DNA of 16,861 nucleotides, taken from contig DFST01000168.1 in NCBI GenBank assembly GCA_002378975.1, positions 1 to 16,861 on the forward strand, given 5' to 3'. Source of the stretch: Chitinophagaceae bacterium UBA3430 (GTDB lineage: Bacteria; Bacteroidota; Bacteroidia; Chitinophagales; Chitinophagaceae). The stretch's first letter is position 1. Each line of letters opens with the position of its first letter. Positions 7,964 to 15,516 of the stretch are shown piece by piece. Position numbers and translations under genes: made by a program. The notes below the pieces were generated by a model that searched no databases, was not told the origin of the DNA, and saw only the letters and a program-made list of their open reading frames with translations.

Positions 7964-8064
7964 GTTGGTTTCGAACAGCTGTGGATAAAGCGGTCTCGGT
8001 TCAATTTAACATTCCCTTCAGGTAGCTGAAATATGCTTACATTAGATGCACTAAACCACCCCGC

Positions 8065-8472
8065 ATGAGTCGTTTTTTCAGCACCAAATACAACGAAGGC
8101 GCTTTGGACTTTTCGCTGTTCATACTTCGGTTGACCGGAGGCGGACTAATGGTCAAGCACGGATTCGACAAACTCATCCACTTCACAGATACCGTTAAAA
8201 AATTTCCCGATCCGATCCACATTGGATCCACCCTCTCGCTGGCGCTGGTGATCTTCGCCGAATTCTTTTGTGCCGTGCTCTTAATATTCGGCCTCTTGAC
8301 CCGACTGGCGGCCGTGCCGCTGGTGATCTCCGGATTTATAGCCTTGTTTTTAGTACACCAAGGCAGGTTCTTTGACGACGGGGAAAAAGCAGCCCTTTTT
8401 CTAGCTATGTTCCTCTTCTTGTTGTTCACCGGACCCGGCAAATTCAGCCTGGATCGTTTGATCGGCAAATAA
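8065..8472 (+). CDS. DoxX-family integral membrane protein
   Basis: The 135-aa protein has four predicted membrane helices at about 15-34, 55-77, 82-98 and 107-123. It carries the DoxX-family pattern near the end of the first helix (GGGLMVKHGFDKL, 25-37) and LLTRLAAVPL at 77-86. Family members are small membrane proteins of poorly defined role, some linked to thiosulfate or quinone redox chemistry and some to stress resistance. No catalytic role can be deduced here. It is first in a plus-strand run: the thioesterase ATG follows its TAA after 4 bases, so the two are probably co-transcribed. The ATG at 8065 is the first in the frame and gives a normal family length. Confidence 0.88.
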   Translation: MSRFFSTKYNEGALDFSLFILRLTGGGLMVKHGFDKLIHFTDTVKKFPDPIHIGSTLSLALVIFAEFFCAVLLIFGLLTRLAAVPLVISGFIALFLVHQGRFFDDGEKAALFLAMFLFLLFTGPGKFSLDRLIGK

Positions 8473-8476
8473 ACGC

Positions 8477-8890
8477 ATGTTCAGTCACGAAACACAGATC
8501 CGCGTCCGCTACGCGGAGACCGACCAAATGGGCGTGGTTTATCACGGAAACTATTTCCCTTTTTTGGAATCCGGACGCGTTGAAGCCATCCGCTCCTTAG
8601 GCATGTCTTACGCCGACTTGGAAAAAATCGGCATCCAGATGCCCGTCGTGGAGATTCAGTGCAAATACCTGCGCCCGGCCCGCTACGATGACCTGCTACG
8701 CGTACTAACCTCGTTGCCGAAACTTCCAACCGACCACCGGATCGAATTTCATCAAGAGATCTATCGAGATTCAGATGAGCTCTTGTTCAAGGCTCAGATC
8801 AAATTGTATTTCTGGGACAAGGATAAAAATGAAAAAACAGTCATGCCAGCCGCGCTGCTGGACCGGTTGAAATCCTTCTACCATGAGTGA
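8477..8890 (+). CDS. Acyl-CoA thioesterase, YbgC/4HBT hotdog family
   Basis: The 137-aa protein is a single hotdog-fold thioesterase that hydrolyses acyl-CoA or acyl-ACP thioesters in the cytoplasm. The signature is at residues 11-30: RYAETDQMGVVYHGNYFPFL, with Asp16 as the likely catalytic acid and the conserved Y-H-G-N-Y following. A second conserved block is LRPARYDDLLRV (65-76). Length is normal for the family. It lies 4 bases after the DoxX-like gene, and its last 8 bases overlap the start of the protease gene. In enterobacteria the homologue YbgC is encoded with the Tol-Pal envelope genes, and here the gene stands near a TPR/barrel envelope operon; that parallel may be coincidental. Substrate chain length cannot be told. 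Confidence 0.9.
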   Translation: MFSHETQIRVRYAETDQMGVVYHGNYFPFLESGRVEAIRSLGMSYADLEKIGIQMPVVEIQCKYLRPARYDDLLRVLTSLPKLPTDHRIEFHQEIYRDSDELLFKAQIKLYFWDKDKNEKTVMPAALLDRLKSFYHE

Positions 8891-9839
8891 GATTTCATCC
8901 ATCCCTGAAACCGAAACCAGCTTGCTCCCCAAGTTTCCCGCTGCCGAGCAAACCCCGACGTCTTCCATCGGCAAATCCATCCTCAGTCTTTTGATCTACT
9001 TAGCCGCTGGCTATTGGTTATTTCGGGATGTATCCACCCTACTCATGATCACGTTTGTGATCCTCTTGCACGAAGGCGGTCATTTCATAGCGATGCGCTG
9101 GGTGGGTTACAAAGATCTGGGTGTTTTTTTTCTTCCCTTGATCGGCGCATATGTATCCGGGAACAAACGCGTGATCACACAACGCGAGTCGGCCTGGGTG
9201 CTATTGGCCGGACCACTGCCGGGTATTCTATTGGGCTTGGGAGTTTGGTATCTTTTAAAAATTGGATACGTACCCTCCATCGGCCCCGCCGGAATCAATC
9301 TAAACAGCCTCGCGTTTTTATTGATCATATTAAATGGTTCCAACCTCCTACCGATTTTTCCTTTTGATGGAGGACAATTGTTGAATCGGGTTTTTTTAGA
9401 TGAGGAAGGCATCATCAGCAACTTGTTCGTGATTCTGTCGGCCCTCATTCTAGGATACCTGGCCATCCAATTCAAGATGTATCCATTGTTGATCTTTCCG
9501 ATCGGATTATTATTTCGCCTGTGGAAAAGCCGCGCCGCACAGCGTATTGAGAAACGAATCGAGGAGTCTCAGATTAATACAGAAGTTAGTTACGCAGAAC
9601 TTCCCGACGCCGATTACTGGCAGATCCGGCGCATCCTGATCGAGGACGATCGATCCTGCCGCAACTGGGCCGGCGAACACCTGAATGATTATTCGCCGCA
9701 GGAAGCGTCGATCCAGCAAGCCGTAGAGGGGCAGTTGCACCGAACGCTGGTCCAGGACTTATCCGTCAGCGCCAAATGCCTGATCGCCGCCCTTTGGATA
9801 CTGGCTTTATTTGTTCCTTTCTGGCTCTGGTTGCGTTGA
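8883..9839 (+). CDS. Site-2-type intramembrane metalloprotease (M50), no PDZ domain
   Basis: The 318-aa polytopic protein has the zinc site of the M50 family: HEGGH at 63-67 inside a membrane helix, and NLLPIFPFDGG at 154-164 supplying Asp162 as third ligand. About six or seven membrane segments are visible (roughly 32-48, 52-72, 80-94, 103-125, 141-158, 173-202 and 297-316). Between the zinc motifs there is no PDZ insert as in RseP. A hydrophilic segment of about 80 residues (about 214-295) precedes the last helix. Such enzymes cut substrate helices within the membrane, often in regulated proteolysis of anti-sigma factors; the substrate here is unknown and none is encoded nearby. The ATG at 8883 overlaps the thioesterase stop by 8 bases, implying coupled translation. 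Confidence 0.9.
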   Translation: MSEISSIPETETSLLPKFPAAEQTPTSSIGKSILSLLIYLAAGYWLFRDVSTLLMITFVILLHEGGHFIAMRWVGYKDLGVFFLPLIGAYVSGNKRVITQRESAWVLLAGPLPGILLGLGVWYLLKIGYVPSIGPAGINLNSLAFLLIILNGSNLLPIFPFDGGQLLNRVFLDEEGIISNLFVILSALILGYLAIQFKMYPLLIFPIGLLFRLWKSRAAQRIEKRIEESQINTEVSYAELPDADYWQIRRILIEDDRSCRNWAGEHLNDYSPQEASIQQAVEGQLHRTLVQDLSVSAKCLIAALWILALFVPFWLWLR

Positions 9840-9859
9840 GGGGGAAAGGACTACTTTTG
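9831..9859 (+). promoter_or_regulatory. Candidate promoter for cinA (TTG-N18-TACTTTTG)
   Basis: TACTTTTG at 9852-9859 matches the Bacteroidota -7 consensus TAnnTTTG at every fixed position. A TTG at 9831-9833 lies 18 bases upstream as the -33 element. The -33 element sits in the last codons of the protease gene. Transcription would start near 9865, only about 6 bases before the cinA ATG, so the mRNA would be almost leaderless. This supports the start at 9871 over an upstream in-frame ATG at 9811. Confidence 0.5.
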
Positions 9860-9870
9860 CGCCGGAAATC

Positions 9871-11142
9871 ATGGCTACCCACTTACCCACCGCTTCCATC
9901 ATCACCATCGGCGATGAATTGTTGATCGGCCAAACGATCGATACCAACAGCGCATTCATTGCACAGGAATTAAATCGGATCGGCATCTGGGTACGTCGAC
10001 GTGTCGCAGTAGGCGATCAGGCTGAAGAAATACGCAATGCGTTGGATCAAGAAGCGATGAAATCGGATTTGATCTTGATCACTGGCGGACTGGGCCCAAC
10101 AGCCGATGACATGACCAAGCCATTGCTTTGCGATTATTTCGGAGGAAAATTGGTCCGGGATGAATCCGTACTCAAGCACATCGAGTATTTGTTTCAAGAA
10201 GTGTATCGCCGTCCGGGGGCCTTACTCGAGCGCAACAAACGTCAGGCCGATGTGCCCGATGTTTGTGAAGTACTGCCCAATGCCATTGGCACAGCTCCCG
10301 GCATGCTTTTCAGAAAAGAAGGGAAGATCTTCATCTCCTTGCCGGGTGTTCCAGCTGAAATGAAAAAATTGGTGGCCGAGCAAGTGCTCCCATTACTTTC
10401 CAAAGAATGGATCACCGCCTCGATCCAACACAAAACGTTGATCACCGCCGGAGCGGGCGAATCGGTACTGGCTGAAGCACTTGCACAATTTGAGCAAAAG
10501 CTCCCCCCTTCCATCAAACTCGCTTACCTGCCCAAATACGGGATGGTAAAATTGCGACTGACTTATGTTGGTGAATCGGATTTAGTTGGCTTGGATTTAT
10601 TGAACCGTCTATTCCCTGAACTCGAAGCGTTGGTTCAAGAATGGCTGATCGCATCGGAAGATGTTGGCCTGGAGATCCTCATTGGGGAGTGGATGAAAAA
10701 AAATAATAAAACCCTCGGAACCGCGGAGAGCTGTACCGGAGGCAGCATTGCGCAGGTACTAACGTCTATCCCCGGATCTTCTCAATATTTCATTGGCAGT
10801 GTCGTCAGTTACGCAAATCGAATCAAAGTCGATCTGTTGAATGTTCAGCAAGAAACCCTGCTAACGGTTGGTGCGGTCAGTGAACAAGCGGTCAAAGAGA
10901 TGATTCAAGGCGGACTGCAGATCCTGAGAACGGATTTCATGGTTTCTGTTAGCGGCATTCTGGGGCCCGGTGGGGCTACCCCCGAAAAACCGGTTGGCAC
11001 TGTTTGGATCGCAGCCGGCACCAAGGAAAAAACCATTACCCGCAAGCTGAATCTTCAATTCGATCGCACCCGAAACACGGTCATTACCACCCACCAAAGT
11101 TTGCTGCTGCTGTGGGAACTTTTGCGGACTAACGAAGGTTAG
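9871..11142 (+). CDS. cinA: CinA: nicotinamide-nucleotide amidohydrolase family, two-domain
   Basis: The 423-aa protein has both domains of full-length CinA. The N-terminal MoaB/MogA-like domain (COG1058) runs to about 170, with IITIGDELLIGQ (10-21) and TGGLGPTADD (71-80). The C-terminal PncC-type domain (about 262-420) has AESCTGG (285-291, with Ser287 as likely nucleophile), VVSYAN (311-316) and SGILGPGGATPEKPVGTV (361-378). Family members deamidate NMN to NaMN in pyridine-nucleotide salvage, and the N-terminal domain has ADP-ribose pyrophosphatase activity in characterised homologues. The old 'competence/damage inducible' name reflects co-regulation with recA in some Gram-positives, which is not seen here. 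The frame is open back to 9811, but the 20 extra residues are unlike the family and overlap the candidate promoter, so the ATG at 9871 is chosen. Confidence 0.95.
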   Translation: MATHLPTASIITIGDELLIGQTIDTNSAFIAQELNRIGIWVRRRVAVGDQAEEIRNALDQEAMKSDLILITGGLGPTADDMTKPLLCDYFGGKLVRDESVLKHIEYLFQEVYRRPGALLERNKRQADVPDVCEVLPNAIGTAPGMLFRKEGKIFISLPGVPAEMKKLVAEQVLPLLSKEWITASIQHKTLITAGAGESVLAEALAQFEQKLPPSIKLAYLPKYGMVKLRLTYVGESDLVGLDLLNRLFPELEALVQEWLIASEDVGLEILIGEWMKKNNKTLGTAESCTGGSIAQVLTSIPGSSQYFIGSVVSYANRIKVDLLNVQQETLLTVGAVSEQAVKEMIQGGLQILRTDFMVSVSGILGPGGATPEKPVGTVWIAAGTKEKTITRKLNLQFDRTRNTVITTHQSLLLLWELLRTNEG

Positions 11143-11168
11143 CCGAGCGTACGAATTCCCTAACTTTA
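11139..11168 (+). promoter_or_regulatory. Candidate promoter for the E2 gene (TTA-N19-TAACTTTA)
   Basis: TAACTTTA at 11161-11168 matches TAnnTTTG except for the last base. TTA at 11139-11141, inside the end of cinA, lies 19 bases upstream at the -33 position and matches TTG in two of three bases. The start would be near 11174, giving a leader of about 12 bases before the ATG at 11186. The 43-base gap after cinA also argues that E2 has its own promoter. Confidence 0.35.
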
Positions 11169-11185
11169 CCACGTAAAAAATCACT

Positions 11186-12526
11186 ATGGCTCTGGTCGAT
11201 CTCGTTATGCCCAAACTGGGCGAAAGCATCATGGAAGCCACCATTTTAAAGTGGCACAAGCAGCCCGGAGACTCCGTGTCCTTGGATGAGACCGTATTGG
11301 AGATCGCCACCGATAAAGTCGACAGCGAGGTGCCCAGTACTACAGCTGGCGTGATCGAGGAGCTTCTTTGGAATGTGAATGACGTCGTTCCGATCGGATC
11401 CGTGATCGCCCGCATTCGAACCGGGGCCCTGGAATCCGCTTCACCTACTCCGGCGCCCATTTCTGCCACGCCCGCTCCGTCGAGTCCTGCTCCTGTTCAA
11501 GAGGCCGTGGTAGTGGAAACCAGACCCGCGCCAATGCCGGTTCCTGTCTCAAACGCAAACAACGGCTCAAATAAATTTTATTCGCCCCTGGTGTTGAATA
11601 TTGCCGCGAGTGAGGGTGTTGGACTTGCCGAACTTGAAACGATTCCCGGTAGTGGCAATGAAGGTCGGGTGACGAAGAAAGACATTCTTCAATACGTAGC
11701 ACAACGTGGTCAACGTCCTGCCGGCAATGCGCAGCCGGTACCAACATCAACCGAAATGCGTGTTCCGTTGAAACAGATCGAGCCATCCAGCTCCATGCCC
11801 GTTCCGGTTGCATCCGGCAATGTGGAGGTCGTGGAGATGGACCGCATGCGCAAGCTCATTGCCGAGCACATGGTGCGAAGCAAACAGACCAGCCCGCACG
11901 TCACCAGTTTCACCGAAGCCGATGTGACCAACCTGGTCATGTGGCGTGACAAATGCAAAAAAGAATTTGAGAAACGCGAAGGCACCAAGATCACCTTCAC
12001 CCCGTTGTTCATTGAGGCCATCGTTCGATGCATCAAAAAGTTCCCGTTGATCAATAGCTCGCTGGAGGGTCATCACATCCTGATCAAGAAAGACATCAAC
12101 ATTGGAATGGCAACGGCCCTTCCTTCCGGAAACCTCATTGTACCGGTGATCAAAAATGCAGATCAGCTGAATTTGGTTGGATTGACCAAGCAGGTCAATC
12201 AACTGGCTGATGCAGCACGTAATGGCAAACTCAAAGTGGACGATACCCAGGGGGGAACCTTTACACTCACCAACGTAGGGACCTTTGGCAGTTTGATGGG
12301 TACACCCATCATCAATCAGCCTCAAGTGGCCATCCTAGCAGTTGGTGCGATCAAGAAACGTCCGGTCGTAGTAGAAACGACTTCAGGCGACAGCATTGCC
12401 ATCCGACACATGATGTATTTGAGCATGAGCTACGATCACCGAATCGTGGATGGCAGCTTGGGAGCCACCTTCTTGACGGCTGTTGCGAAGGAACTAGAGA
12501 ATTTCAATCCGGAGCGCGATTTTTAA
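11186..12526 (+). CDS. 2-oxo acid dehydrogenase E2 acyltransferase, probably branched-chain type
   Basis: The 446-aa core subunit moves the acyl group from lipoyl-lysine to CoA. Domains in order: one lipoyl domain (about 1-80) with Lys44 in ATDKVDSEV as lipoylation site; an Ala/Pro-rich linker (about 81-125); the peripheral E1/E3-binding domain (about 131-171, YSPLVLNIAASEGV to GRVTKKDILQYV); a second linker; and the catalytic domain from about 215 with SYDHRIVDGSLG (415-426), holding His418 and Asp422. The lipoyl motif EATILKWHKQPGD and the DKVDSEV context resemble branched-chain E2 more than pyruvate E2 (usually DKATME) or 2-oxoglutarate E2. E1 genes are not in the window. The E3 lpdA is at the window's left edge. 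The gene converges with the S9 peptidase gene with 19 bases between stops. Confidence 0.92.
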   Translation: MALVDLVMPKLGESIMEATILKWHKQPGDSVSLDETVLEIATDKVDSEVPSTTAGVIEELLWNVNDVVPIGSVIARIRTGALESASPTPAPISATPAPSSPAPVQEAVVVETRPAPMPVPVSNANNGSNKFYSPLVLNIAASEGVGLAELETIPGSGNEGRVTKKDILQYVAQRGQRPAGNAQPVPTSTEMRVPLKQIEPSSSMPVPVASGNVEVVEMDRMRKLIAEHMVRSKQTSPHVTSFTEADVTNLVMWRDKCKKEFEKREGTKITFTPLFIEAIVRCIKKFPLINSSLEGHHILIKKDINIGMATALPSGNLIVPVIKNADQLNLVGLTKQVNQLADAARNGKLKVDDTQGGTFTLTNVGTFGSLMGTPIINQPQVAILAVGAIKKRPVVVETTSGDSIAIRHMMYLSMSYDHRIVDGSLGATFLTAVAKELENFNPERDF

Positions 12527-12545
12527 TCGTTCGCGGCTTGAATCT

Positions 12546-15485
12546 TCATTCGTCGACCAACTCCAATCCCCACTCCTTCCCTTTCTGAATGGCTGGAACG
12601 CCTTCGGTGAGCCATTTGGCGGGTTTATCCCCTTTCAGCAACCAATCAAAAAACTGCTGTTCGCGGATCGAGATATCTTTCTGATTTTTTCGTTCGCGCA
12701 GGTTGTGCGCTTCTCCGTTGTAGTTCAGCATCCAAGATGGCTTATTCAGCCGACGCATGGCGGTAAATAGCTCAATACCCTGATACCAAGGCACCGCTCC
12801 ATCCGCATCATTGGCCATGATCACCATGGGGGTGAAAATCTTTGGAACATGAAACAGGGGTGAATTCTTAATGTAGAGATCGGGACGCTCCCAAAGTGTA
12901 GCACCAATCCGGCTCTGTGCTTTCTCATATTGAAATTGCCGATTCAATCCACTCTCCCAACGAATACCTCCATAAGCACTGGTCATGTTCGCAACCGGAG
13001 CCCCCGACCAAGCGGCTTTGAAGATATTGGTCATGGTAACCAACTGGGCCACTTGTATACCGCCCCAGCTTTGCCCTTGAATGCCCATGTTCTTTCCATC
13101 GATCCAAGGCTTGGAGGCGAGTGACTTGGCCGCGCTCACTACATAATTGTAGGCACTTTGTGCGGGTTGACCGGTCGCGTAGTGAATATCCGGTAAGCAA
13201 ACGATGTAACCGCGACTGACGAAGAAGGAAATATTCAATCGACTGCCGGTGGGCGTAGGCGGAATGTATTGGTTCAATGCGTCCGTGTGCGTCTCATAGA
13301 AATAAAGGATCAACGGATATTTTTTCTTGGGATCAAAATTTTCGGGCTTGTACACGACCCCTGTTGCGGGCTTCCCATCCAATGCCGTCCATCGATACAA
13401 CTCAGCCGTCCCCCAATTGTAGTTCTGCTGCTGCGGATTCAGATTCGACAACTTGACCGGGTTCGAATTACTCACCTGGGTGTATAGATCCGGAGACTGC
13501 TGAAAGTTCTCTAGCGTATAGATCCATCGATCGGCCTGTTTGGCCTTTTGGATCGAAGTGATGATGTTTGGGATAAAAGCAGTGAGCCGTTGAGTGGTCA
13601 AAGAACTTCCGTTCCAATTCGTCTGGATCAATTGCTCCTTTTTATCGCTTTCCCGGAATCCCCGAATGGCCAAGGGTTGCCCAACTTGCCAAGGCTTTTC
13701 ATCGGATTGCAAACGCACCAACCGATATCTAACCTTATTTTCCCGTCCCTTGTCGGTCAATCGAATCGGCGGCTTGCTATTCGACGTATCCAATTTCCAC
13801 AGATCAAACCGATCGTAGATCAAACAGGCGGTGTTATCGGCCAGCCAGCCGGCAAATCCATGTGGATTCGGATCATCCGGTACATCGTTCTCTTCTTCCC
13901 ACAGCGGATGCTTCACCCCTTTGGAGATCGCGCGGATCTTCGATCCATTCCAGAACTGGTACTGCTTCTTTTTAAGATCGTACCATACCAAGGCTTCTCC
14001 ATCGGGAGAAACATTGGCCGCATTCAACACCACGGATGCGTTGTGTGTGATCAGGGTTCGCTCACCAGACTCTGCATCGATCGAATAGATATCGCGATCC
14101 AGGCGTCCGGTCCATTGGCTCACCAGCCGATAGCCACTATCTGCCAACCCATAGAAACGATCGCCGTCGCCATTACTACTCAACAGCACCTGTGGCATAG
14201 AAGGTGTAGCTAGCTGAATCACGTGTGAAGTATTCAGGTCAAAATATGCCAGGTAGTTGCGTTGAAGTTCGCGGCTTAAATTGTAGAGCTGCTGTGTTTG
14301 CAAGTAGTCGTCCTGGTAATGCCAGATATCCAGCTTGACCAGGTCCATTTCGATTCGGCTTGTGTCCTTGGCTGGCTGAATGGGCGCTGTTCCAAAGAAC
14401 AATCGATTGCCCCTTGGGCTAAAACGAAGATTGCTGAACTCACTTGGCGCATACCCCAAGCGCATGCCGGGTGTATGCCGATCAACCAAGATCTTGGCCG
14501 AATCCATACCTCGACGGTGGTGCCAAATGCGGTAAAACTTCATTAATTCCTTGGGACGCGCATCGCGCTCGGCCAGAAAAACCAGATCACGGCCATCCTC
14601 ACTAAAGGTGAATTGTTTAAAATCATTTCCGCCGCGGCTGATCGTATATAGAGAATCCGTGATCAGATCCAGGCCCTGCACGCGCGGTTTGCTGGTTGAA
14701 TCATCCGGATCAACGGAACGTTCTAGTGCCAATTGAAATCCTTTGGGACTGAATTGATAGTCCAACACCTGCGGTATGATTCGTTGCTTGCCGGTGCGAA
14801 GATTCATGACGACCAGATCCGTTCCGGCTTCATTTCCATTTGATCCACTGCCCTCATCCTCCGCATCAACCAGTTCGAACTCATCCGATCGGCTTTTCTT
14901 TTTAGTGGACGTGGAAATGAGCTGAAGTTGATTTTGCAGAGAATCAATGACCAAACGCAAACTATCCACTTTGGGGTCGACCGCGGGAGCTACTTTTTTA
15001 GTTGGCAATTTTTTTATGGGCGTTTTATCCAAATGCCAAGCCACCCAACCACCGGTTGAGTCCGGGAATTTGTAGCTTTTTACACCGGCGATCTTTCGAA
15101 CAGAATCTGTAACCAAATCGATGAGTAGGAAGGAATCTTTGGGTTGATCGTCGGGTTTTTTCTTGCTGATCTTAGCGGCGCGTGTATCGGAAAAGAGAGG
15201 CTTTATTTTAGCGAAAAGATATTTACTGTTTGGTTCGAATTGGAGATTAAAGGCTCGGGGGATGGCTTTTTGAGCGCCAGACCGGATAAATCCTTGCAGA
15301 TACAGATTCCCATCTCCTTCCTGCGGGTCAACGGTATAGCCCACCCAATTCCCATCGGGGCTGATTTGTTTTTCGCCGACCCGTTGCCAGAAATCATAGA
15401 CCGTATGATCGAGCGGTTTTTTTTGGGCAGTTAGGGTCAAAGAGATACAGAGGGCTATACCTATGAAAAATCCAAATTTGAACAT
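12546..15485 (-). CDS. Secreted S9 family (prolyl oligopeptidase) peptidase
   Basis: The 979-aa protein begins with a signal peptide (residues 1-20, ending LTLTA, with Gln21 as probable first mature residue). A long beta-propeller region with repeated S-P-D-G type blades (41-44 and 493-496 are examples) runs to about residue 690. The alpha/beta-hydrolase domain follows, with the catalytic triad Ser806 in GQSWGG, Asp895 in NDADGAVPW and His927 in NGEAHNL. It should cleave peptides in the periplasm or outside the cell. A low-complexity insert at about 155-221 is Lys/Ala/Pro-rich, then a short helix, then acidic. The frame is open back to 15551, but that extension overlaps the EamA gene and lacks export features, so the ATG at 15485 is chosen. 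At 979 residues it is longer than typical DPP-IV or acylpeptidase homologues, mainly from the propeller. Confidence 0.93.
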   Translation of the reverse strand: MFKFGFFIGIALCISLTLTAQKKPLDHTVYDFWQRVGEKQISPDGNWVGYTVDPQEGDGNLYLQGFIRSGAQKAIPRAFNLQFEPNSKYLFAKIKPLFSDTRAAKISKKKPDDQPKDSFLLIDLVTDSVRKIAGVKSYKFPDSTGGWVAWHLDKTPIKKLPTKKVAPAVDPKVDSLRLVIDSLQNQLQLISTSTKKKSRSDEFELVDAEDEGSGSNGNEAGTDLVVMNLRTGKQRIIPQVLDYQFSPKGFQLALERSVDPDDSTSKPRVQGLDLITDSLYTISRGGNDFKQFTFSEDGRDLVFLAERDARPKELMKFYRIWHHRRGMDSAKILVDRHTPGMRLGYAPSEFSNLRFSPRGNRLFFGTAPIQPAKDTSRIEMDLVKLDIWHYQDDYLQTQQLYNLSRELQRNYLAYFDLNTSHVIQLATPSMPQVLLSSNGDGDRFYGLADSGYRLVSQWTGRLDRDIYSIDAESGERTLITHNASVVLNAANVSPDGEALVWYDLKKKQYQFWNGSKIRAISKGVKHPLWEEENDVPDDPNPHGFAGWLADNTACLIYDRFDLWKLDTSNSKPPIRLTDKGRENKVRYRLVRLQSDEKPWQVGQPLAIRGFRESDKKEQLIQTNWNGSSLTTQRLTAFIPNIITSIQKAKQADRWIYTLENFQQSPDLYTQVSNSNPVKLSNLNPQQQNYNWGTAELYRWTALDGKPATGVVYKPENFDPKKKYPLILYFYETHTDALNQYIPPTPTGSRLNISFFVSRGYIVCLPDIHYATGQPAQSAYNYVVSAAKSLASKPWIDGKNMGIQGQSWGGIQVAQLVTMTNIFKAAWSGAPVANMTSAYGGIRWESGLNRQFQYEKAQSRIGATLWERPDLYIKNSPLFHVPKIFTPMVIMANDADGAVPWYQGIELFTAMRRLNKPSWMLNYNGEAHNLRERKNQKDISIREQQFFDWLLKGDKPAKWLTEGVPAIQKGKEWGLELVDE

Positions 15486-15502
15486 GGTATTCGATTGATA
15501 CC

Positions 15503-15510
15503 GAAAGTTA
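15503..15510 (-). promoter_or_regulatory. Candidate -7 element for the S9 peptidase gene
   Basis: On the minus strand TAACTTTC (15510-15503) matches TAnnTTTG except for the final base and lies 18 bases before the ATG at 15485. No good TTG is seen at the right distance upstream, so the case rests on the -7 part and its position. It falls in the 31-base gap after the EamA gene, so the -33 region would lie inside that gene. Confidence 0.3.
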
Positions 15511-15516
15511 TTGCAT

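Noticed and set aside
9811..9870. N-terminal extension of CinA from the ATG at 9811
   Set aside because: The added residues are not CinA-like, overlap the protease gene in another frame and contain the candidate promoter.
10861..11469. Open frame of 202 codons on the minus strand across the cinA/E2 junction
   Set aside because: It spans the ends of two well-supported plus-strand genes and the candidate E2 promoter, and shows no domain.
11747..12325. Open frame of 192 codons on the minus strand inside the E2 gene
   Set aside because: Antisense to the conserved E2 catalytic domain; the composition is that of a mirrored coding frame.
13548..14213. Open frame of 221 codons on the plus strand
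   Set aside because: It lies fully inside the S9 peptidase gene on the other strand, whose propeller and hydrolase motifs are clear; its translation has no recognisable pattern and is Arg/Ile/Pro-rich as expected of a shadow frame.
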